A stretch of DNA of 57,643 bases from Cylindrotheca closterium (taxonomy: Eukaryota > Bacillariophyta > Bacillariophyceae > Bacillariales > Bacillariaceae): NCBI GenBank assembly GCA_933822405.4, contig CAKOGP040000524.1, forward strand, positions 1 to 57,643, given 5' to 3'. Within the stretch, counting starts at the first letter, position 1; every line of letters begins with the position of its first letter. Below the pieces are notes generated by a model, which searched no databases, was not told the origin of the DNA, and saw only the letters and a list, made by a program, of their open reading frames with translations. The position numbers were made by a program, and so were the translations under genes. Positions 51,704 through 57,643 of this stretch are shown here, piece by piece.

Positions 51704-53547
51704 ATGAGTACGGTAACAAGAAGTTACAGAGACAGCGAATGCGGGTGCTTTCAATCTAAAGACAAAAGCAGGGTTGGTGCCAAGTCTCCAGTGAGATTGG
51801 ATGACAACGAGTTGGACAAACTCATTGTACAAGGCATGAACAGTCTCAGCTTCAACGAGCTGCAAACGAAACAAGAAGAACTTCATGGGGTGTCAGCTGA
51901 TAAGTTGGAGAAAGCTGCTGATGTAGAAAATATGCTGATTGATGTGGAAAAGTATTTACAACAGATTAAGACGGGAACTCCTTATGAAGTTGCTGAAAAA
52001 ATGAATCAAGATTACGTTCGAAACCGTGACTTCCAAACGCAGTTCCTCAGGGCCAATGAATATGACACAAAGGCAACCGCGGAGCAACTTATTCGACATT
52101 TTGAAATGAAAGCGACTCTTTTTTCAAAGGATACGCTCGCAAGAGACATAGTTCTAAGTGATTTGAACGACGATGACATTGCTTGCTTGCTGAGGGGAAG
52201 CTTCCAAGTTACAGCATTCAAGGACCGGAGTAATCGAAAGATCATGGTCCAACTGCCGGGCCTAAGAGAGTACACGACAATTGAAAATGAGATGAGGTCA
52301 ATATTCTACCAGTACATGCATATACTTAACTCGTTGGACTACACCAGTAGAGGCTGCATTTTTATATACTATGCCGTGGGAGAATTTCGAGAGAAAAAGA
52401 ATGGCCAGGATATATTGAAGTATGTTGCCGTTGGACAAGTAAGTGACAAACCATTAGATATATGTATTGTGGCCAAGGTGGATGATTGATGATGGATGAT
52501 TTCTAGCGCTGACTCCTTCGTTCTTCTTTTTCGTTTTCAGGCAGTACCGTTATACGTGGCTGGTTTCCATCTGTGTTACCTCTCTCCGAGTTCGGCCTTA
52601 CTTAGCAAAGCTGGAATTGCAGTGTTGCCGGCGAAAGATAAGGCCAGGATGAAGGTAAGCATAGCAATCTTTCGCTATTGCCAATTTGGCTTTCCACGCT
52701 TTCGCATCTCATCCCGTGCCCTCAGGTTCATGTAGGATCTCATTGGGAATGCTTGTATAGGCTCTCTACCTACGGGATATCACAGCATGCCTTACCCATA
52801 TCCTTTTCCACCGAGGAGGTGCTCTTGGAGCATCAATTGGCGTGGTACAACGACTGTCTTCGAAAGGAGAATTTTTCTAATGGTTCAACCCAGAGCCTGC
52901 CGACACCAAATGAAAATGATGTCTTGTGTCTTGGTAGAAAAGTCAATGGCGTCGGAAATGACCGTCTACTGGCGATGGCATCCCAGCATGCCGACTGGTA
53001 CAATACTGGGAATTCACGCGAACGTCGGATTCTAGTCGATCTTATCATGGAAAATATTCGCAAGAAAGGTGGAAGATTCTTAAAACCAGACGAGAATCAC
53101 AGTCATCATTGGCTTGAAGTGTCGGTTGACGAAGCTCGCAGCAAAATTGCTCAACTCTTCCGAAATCTAAAGAAGCGTGCTCGTTCGACTGCGAACGCTT
53201 CCCCCACACCCACAAGATCAGAACCGGATGATAGTGCTCGCATCGTAACTGCAGTGGTGGACGAAGATGTATTATTCGGTCGAATGTACGAACATGCAGG
53301 AAATGAAAGGCTCCGTCATACTGTGGAAGGCATGGCGGCGGAATACAATTCCTCGACTCGGGGAAGAAAGAAGCAAATTGCCGACTCGTTGGTCCAAGAG
53401 GTGAAGAGTCGAGGGGGCCGGTTTCTAAAACCGGTCGAAGGTGGGAGATGGTTGGAAGTTTCCGACAAGATGGCGGAAACAAAGGTATCAGCACGCTTTC
53501 GAAATTTTCGTCGGAAGACTTCTGGTGATGACAAAACGACATCATAA
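51704..53547 (+). CDS. CRAL-TRIO-like protein with two C-terminal DUF6824-like domains
   Basis: Exons 51,704-52,438, 52,541-52,654 and 52,726-53,547; both introns are phase 0 (102 and 71 nt). The frame closes at 556 aa. Residues of about 95-330 resemble the SEC14/CRAL-TRIO lipid-binding fold as found in diatoms: DFQTQFLRANEYDTKATAEQ, LIRHFEMKATLF, then FYQYMHIL. Residues of about 375-460 and 470-550 are two copies of a domain starting NDVLCLGRKVNGVGN / EDVLFGRMYEHAGN, with KKGGRFLKP / SRGGRFLKP, and ending WLEVS. This is the DUF6824 pattern frequent in diatoms. The combination suggests coupling of lipid or membrane binding to an unknown, possibly DNA- or protein-binding, domain. A Lys/Arg-rich stretch separates the two copies. 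Confidence 0.85.
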
Positions 53548-53771
53548 GGTTCATTTATGGTTTTGGAATGCCTTGCTTTATTTGTATCGCAAAACGTATA
53601 GCGCCCCTTAGAGAAATAGCATTGTAAACTAGCAAGTCGATTGAGTACAAACAAAATCAGCGCATCTCTTTGAGCAGATTTTAATCATTTCTGTTGATAC
53701 CTGTGCCATCCTGAAGGCTATATCATTTGATTCTATACGGATACGCAAATAGATTTTCTAATCGACATTTT

Positions 53772-54483
53772 CTAGCTGAATCCCAACAAAAACTTGACAG
53801 AGAAGCCTCCAGCTTCTAGCAATCCGTCTCCTGAAATGAAAAGATAGTAAGAATTTCCTGATTCGAAAGCCAAAGTCACACTTCTGGAGGAGTTTGGTTC
53901 CAAGAACTATAGTGATGGTACAAATCAGGTTACTTCATGGATCTCCGGATGATTCAAACACCGATAGCCTTGCAGAAAACTCTTGCCCAGTAACTTCCAC
54001 AGTAACAGCATAACCTGGTGCAGCTGAGCCAGAGAGTAGCTTGAACCAAGTGTCTCGGTCTTCCCGTCTCACTTTCACAATCGATATTAGAGTATGACGG
54101 AACGAGTGCTGAACTGTTTCCTTCCACAGTGGTGCCAAGCGAACCCACTGTGCTAGCTTCTGTAGCACCTTCGCGAAAGGAGTTGGCTGGAGCTACAGGT
54201 GCAGCAAAAGCAATCCGAAATGGCCCAGCTTGGTCATATCAGCGTCCAGACAGGAAAATGAAGTAATCGAGGCCAGACTTGGCATGGAATCCCACAATGC
54301 GATCGGCTCCAGCAACTTTCATTCTATCAGAAGCGGGGGTATACTTGTGCCAGAGTCCCCGCACGCTGTCCGTGACAAGGCAAGCGTTGAAAGAAAAGCG
54401 CAGAAGAGAGAAAGCGTATTTCCCTCCACACTTTCAACATCATCAGAAACGTTCGAGCTCACAAGGACAACTGCATTGGAGCG
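53772..54483 (-). pseudogene. Decayed C-terminal repeats of the PPC-like gene
   Basis: Directly after the TAG that ends the gene at 54,484, the minus strand still encodes repeat sequence in shifting frames: VTDSVRGLWHKYTPASDR and LDYFIFLSGR, then APANSFREGATEAST, DRDTWFKLLSGSA, SVTLAFESGNSYYLFISG and LLEAGGFSVKF, with a stop at 53,774-53,772. These align with DRGLWYKYTATVDS, PPENSYFTGATEVTS and GKTYYMLVASNRLQNVGN in the intact part. The gene once had about two more repeats. A stop codon and several frameshifts have cut them off. Confidence 0.82.
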
Positions 54484-57234
54484 CTATGTATTCGCTGGTG
54501 GCTCTGATGAAGTAAAGCGGAGATTGAAAGTGCCAACTTCCTCAAAAGAAGATCCTGAAACAAGAAAAAATAGTTCTCTGCCCGGCGAGGTACTGAACTC
54601 CATCACTCGATCGGACCCCACGCTGATTCCACTTTGTCCCAGACACTCAAGTGAAATCAAGACATCGGCCGCATATCTGCCTACGTACATCGACAGTCTC
54701 TTGCCGAATGATGCAGACAAAGTAACGGTCGTGATGGAATCAACGGTTGCAGTGTATTTATACCACAGCCCGCGATCTGTCTCTTGCACCAAACAATCGT
54801 CTGAAGAGAAAGAAGGAACAGCAAATTGGGTGGTATCCTCGATAATAGTCGGGTTATTGTAGCCACTGGTAACTTCCGTGGCCCCCGTGAAGTACGAGTT
54901 TTCTGGTGGTAAACTCTCGACAATTTGGATTCGGTAATTGCCAACATTCTGAAGCCTATTCGACGCTACCAACATGTAATATGTTTTCCCTGGCTTTCCG
55001 TGAAAGACCAATGCTCTTGGTGTAACGCTCGCTGAAGTGAAGTCGCCACATGTCAGATTTTCGCAGGATAATCCAGTGAAGTAAGCAATCCTAGTGCTTT
55101 TGTCTTGAATAGAAACAATCATCGTGATGATGGCATCCTCTGTTGGGACATACTTGTACCAAGTCCCACGATCATCCGAATCAATCCTACATTCATCATT
55201 AGACATAGTTGGGACTGTGAAAAAGGAAGAATCACTCTGTGCGAAAGGAAAGCTATTGCTCACATCAACAGCACCATCACAATAGGAGAAAGCAGGAGGC
55301 TCTGGTGCGTCAAGCGTTAGTTGCAGGCTTCCTTCTTGACCGATTCCGTTCCCCCCCACGAACAAATAATATTCCTTTCCGGTTTCTGCATAGAATCTCA
55401 AGATACGGTCTGAGACAGATGTCGACGTAGTCACATCTCCACATACTGGGAAGAAGCAAGGTCCTGTAAAGTAAGCCAGCTTGGCGCTGAAATTTTGTTC
55501 CGATGCTGTCACTGTGACCGTAGCTTCGTATGTTGGTACGAATTTGAACCAGACTCCCCGGTCGCCGTCTCGAACATTGCATTGTAAGTCTATAAATCTG
55601 TCCATACCAGATAAGGTGGAAATAGCTTTCAAGAATCCAGGCGTAATGATCGATGCACCTCTACAATCCTCTGAAGGACTCGTAGGAAGTGTTGGTGGTG
55701 GAGTCGGCTGTAGTGTTGGCGGCGGATTTGTTGGGATAGGAGTTGGTGGTGGTGTAGGATTTTCAGTTGGCTGCAATGGTTGGGCTGGTGTCGTGGTCGG
55801 TGCCCTTGCTGGTGGAAAAGATCCATCAGAAACACTTGATTGAAATTCAAACAGAAAGGTACCAGTCTGCTCCAAGCCATTTCCGGCTACGAACACAAAA
55901 TAGGTATCCCCACTCTCCACCGCCAATTCATAAGATCGAGGTGCCTCGCTGGTTGAGAAAGTCTGACCAACACACTGCAAGTTCTCGCAAGAAGATCCGA
56001 TATAAACGGACATTTTGGCAGCAAAGGTCTGGTTGGAAACGGTAAAGAGTGCAGTGAAGGGATCTTCTTCGTTCGAGACATCCAAAAGGAACCAAATCCC
56101 TCGATCCACAACATCTACATTGCACGCTTCATTGGCATAAGTAGCTGTGACAGCACCGTTCGTCACGAAGGCTTGGTAGCCCGAAGAAAACATTGGAATC
56201 GCTTTGACACAATCTCCAGATAGGCCGTCGGGTAAAAATGTTGGTGTCGCCACCATATCCCCTTGCGACGGGGAAGTGGATGGTGCTTGTTCCAACACCG
56301 GAGCCAGCGTTGGTGGTTCTATATGCGGATCATCCCCAGCCTCAGCAGATGCCGCAGTAGGACTCGCATCATCCCCTCCTCCAGACAGAGTCACCCCCAA
56401 CACAATCACAATAATTAATGCGACAAGTCCAACGCCAGCATACATAATCTTTTTGTTGAAGCCTTGCTCCTCATTGTTGTCACTGCTGCTCTTATTTGGT
56501 CCTTCAGAGTCATCTTGAATGCTTTCTTCATTGTTGGTCTCTGGTGGTGCTGGTGCTGGTGGCGCCGTTCCTGCTTCCATCACGGCGGCAGCGACCATTT
56601 GTTCGTCACGTTGTCGCAAGGCATCTTGGACAGCCCTTTGAATCGCCGCGTCCATATCGGGAGCCACTTCAGCCTCTAACAAACTGGCGGAAGGCAATAT
56701 TTGTGAATTTGGATTCTCAATGTCGGGAGATATTGTATTATTGTCGTTGCTGCTTCTCAACTGCACGGCAACTGCTCCTGGTCCGATAATTTCCTCGTCT
56801 TCGTTTGAATCAGCGGTATTCCTATTATCGCCATTCCTTTCACCCGAACAAGCTCGTTGTTGATCTTTTGTCTTTTTCTGTCGTGATGCTCTGGTAGTGC
56901 CAGATGGCAATGGATGAGTTCTTCTTTCGGAAGAATAAGCTTGGACAGTAGTATCATCATTGACATTTCGCCGTGGCGGTTTCAGTTCACGCTGATTTGT
57001 GGACGTCGTCACAGAACCTGGTGCAAGACTCAGTTTGGATTCTTTGCTCTTATTGCCAGTTTCAGGCGGAGGTGGGGTCATGAGCATCTGATTTATTGGT
57101 GGTGTTGGAGTTGTCAGCATCTGATTGTTTGATGTCGTCTTCTCTGGACTATTTGCACTTTGATCTTCTTTCTTCTTCAAGTCATCCATGCTAGATCGAG
57201 AATCGGCCGTAGGAGGAATAAGGTCTGGGCCCAT
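54484..57234 (-). CDS. Type II membrane protein with four PPC-like beta repeats (C-terminally truncated)
   Basis: 916 aa from ATG 57,234, single exon. Residues 1-260 are cytoplasmic, polar and rich in Ser, Asn and Pro. One membrane segment lies at about 262-283 (MYAGVGLVALIIVIVLGVTL). Outside are a Thr/Pro stalk, repeat 1, a long PTxxP linker and repeats 2-4, each about 120-130 aa. The repeats share C at the start, DRG(I/V/T/L)W(F/Y)K(F/Y)V, a FxAKLxYFTG strand and a GKxYY(L/M)(F/L)V strand. This resembles bacterial pre-peptidase C-terminal (PPC) beta-sandwich domains. The plan (basic inside, stalk, repeats outside) parallels the DUF285 array, suggesting another cell-surface binding protein. 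The present stop lies at the first residues of what was repeat 5. Whether the shortened protein is functional is unknown. Confidence 0.82.
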   Translation of the reverse strand: MGPDLIPPTADSRSSMDDLKKKEDQSANSPEKTTSNNQMLTTPTPPINQMLMTPPPPETGNKSKESKLSLAPGSVTTSTNQRELKPPRRNVNDDTTVQAYSSERRTHPLPSGTTRASRQKKTKDQQRACSGERNGDNRNTADSNEDEEIIGPGAVAVQLRSSNDNNTISPDIENPNSQILPSASLLEAEVAPDMDAAIQRAVQDALRQRDEQMVAAAVMEAGTAPPAPAPPETNNEESIQDDSEGPNKSSSDNNEEQGFNKKIMYAGVGLVALIIVIVLGVTLSGGGDDASPTAASAEAGDDPHIEPPTLAPVLEQAPSTSPSQGDMVATPTFLPDGLSGDCVKAIPMFSSGYQAFVTNGAVTATYANEACNVDVVDRGIWFLLDVSNEEDPFTALFTVSNQTFAAKMSVYIGSSCENLQCVGQTFSTSEAPRSYELAVESGDTYFVFVAGNGLEQTGTFLFEFQSSVSDGSFPPARAPTTTPAQPLQPTENPTPPPTPIPTNPPPTLQPTPPPTLPTSPSEDCRGASIITPGFLKAISTLSGMDRFIDLQCNVRDGDRGVWFKFVPTYEATVTVTASEQNFSAKLAYFTGPCFFPVCGDVTTSTSVSDRILRFYAETGKEYYLFVGGNGIGQEGSLQLTLDAPEPPAFSYCDGAVDVSNSFPFAQSDSSFFTVPTMSNDECRIDSDDRGTWYKYVPTEDAIITMIVSIQDKSTRIAYFTGLSCENLTCGDFTSASVTPRALVFHGKPGKTYYMLVASNRLQNVGNYRIQIVESLPPENSYFTGATEVTSGYNNPTIIEDTTQFAVPSFSSDDCLVQETDRGLWYKYTATVDSITTVTLSASFGKRLSMYVGRYAADVLISLECLGQSGISVGSDRVMEFSTSPGRELFFLVSGSSFEEVGTFNLRFTSSEPPANT

Positions 57235-57643
57235 GTGAAGAAAGATTCTGATGAGGCTTTGTTGATGACGATGATCTCAGATTTAGGCGAAAATAACCGA
57301 TGATGGCAAGCGTTAACTAATATTAATAGTCTTCAGTCGGAACCCTCTCTTCGAGGCCACCAATAGCTATCTGAGTATTCAGCAACCACTGATGGAACAA
57401 TATGAGCAATATATTATAAGCTTCGTCCCAATCAAACGATGAAGCACTCTACTGCTGTTGCCGGAACTGAAACAGTCACACTATATTTAAGACCGAAACA
57501 GGATTTTAACGAGAACTAGGTAGTTTAGGAGTCACCCGAACCGTCTGGCCTTTCCCAGTCAATCTCCATTTCCCGCCGAGATTCAAAACGTCACGCCGGC
57601 ATACCCGCTCGCCGGCCTTCTATCCGTTAGATTTGAATTCATC
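57235..57643. promoter_or_regulatory. Upstream region of the PPC-like gene
   Basis: No coding frame is supported up to the window end. It should hold the 5' UTR and promoter of the minus-strand gene. The last 60 bases are GC-rich with repeated gccgg words. Confidence 0.4.

Noticed and set aside
54230..54862. Plus-strand 210-codon frame
   Set aside because: It is antisense to the PPC-like gene end and its decayed repeats.
1..57643. tRNA, rRNA, riboswitch or complete transposon
   Set aside because: On reading both strands I found no cloverleaf with the GTTCRANNC box, no rRNA core, and no transposase or reverse transcriptase motifs; a tRNAscan or Infernal run would be decisive.

Overview
The window is nuclear DNA of a eukaryote, most likely a raphid pennate diatom. 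The evidence is: short GT-AG introns of about 70-150 nt; proteins with long Pro-Ser-Thr (PSxxPS) linkers joined to 25-residue BspA-type DUF285 repeats; single-pass LRR proteins carrying the motif RYAMAVFYYATDG, common in diatom LRR proteins; and a CRAL-TRIO plus DUF6824-like protein of a type expanded in diatoms. I see no operons, Shine-Dalgarno sites, CRISPR array, rRNA or tRNA. The species cannot be fixed from the sequence alone.

Layout. Bases 1-160 hold the truncated start of a minus-strand gene. Bases 850-19,200 hold a tandem array of three minus-strand genes (1644-5378, 7758-10988, 14732-18619). All three encode type II membrane proteins with DUF285 ectodomains. Their 5' halves and some of their leaders are nearly identical, while the repeat tracts differ (18, 11 and 20 units). 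Between them lies decayed DNA: DUF285 end fragments, a relic of the 5' end of the neighbouring LanC-like gene, a GH2 beta-galactosidase relic and an LRR_5 relic. Bases 19,840-27,981 hold two plus-strand genes, a giant LanC-like protein whose zinc ligands are lost and a smaller protein; both share an unrecognised short motif, VR(L/M)TR(S/A). Bases 28,776-32,527 hold a two-exon gene with a CCDC53-like motif. Convergent to it is an FZL/mitofusin-like dynamin GTPase (32,644-35,073).

Bases 35,464-41,943 hold two single-pass LRR proteins facing each other, with two tandem paralogs of a diatom-type unknown family between them. One LRR protein has two C2 domains (copine-like) in its cytoplasmic part. 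Their LRR exons are 72, 144, 72 and 69 nt, with phase-1 introns between them. Bases 42,335-45,436 hold a very acidic protein with a duplicated block. Bases 45,535-48,011 hold an F-box/LRR-like gene and a divergent gene for a doubled SH3BGR/thioredoxin-fold protein. After a gene-poor stretch come a small acidic protein (49,679-50,281), an isolated first exon of an LSM5-like gene (50,938-51,060), a CRAL-TRIO/DUF6824 gene (51,704-53,547), and a type II membrane protein with PPC-like repeats (54,484-57,234) whose last repeats have decayed beyond a stop codon.

Working together: at least six genes encode predicted surface or membrane-anchored modular proteins (three DUF285, two LRR, one PPC-like). 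The region therefore looks like an accessory neighbourhood of adhesion or recognition proteins that evolves by tandem duplication, gene conversion and repeat-number change, interspersed with a few housekeeping-type genes (FZL-like GTPase, F-box, thioredoxin-fold). Exon structures were deduced by hand from splice signals, reading-frame continuity and homology.
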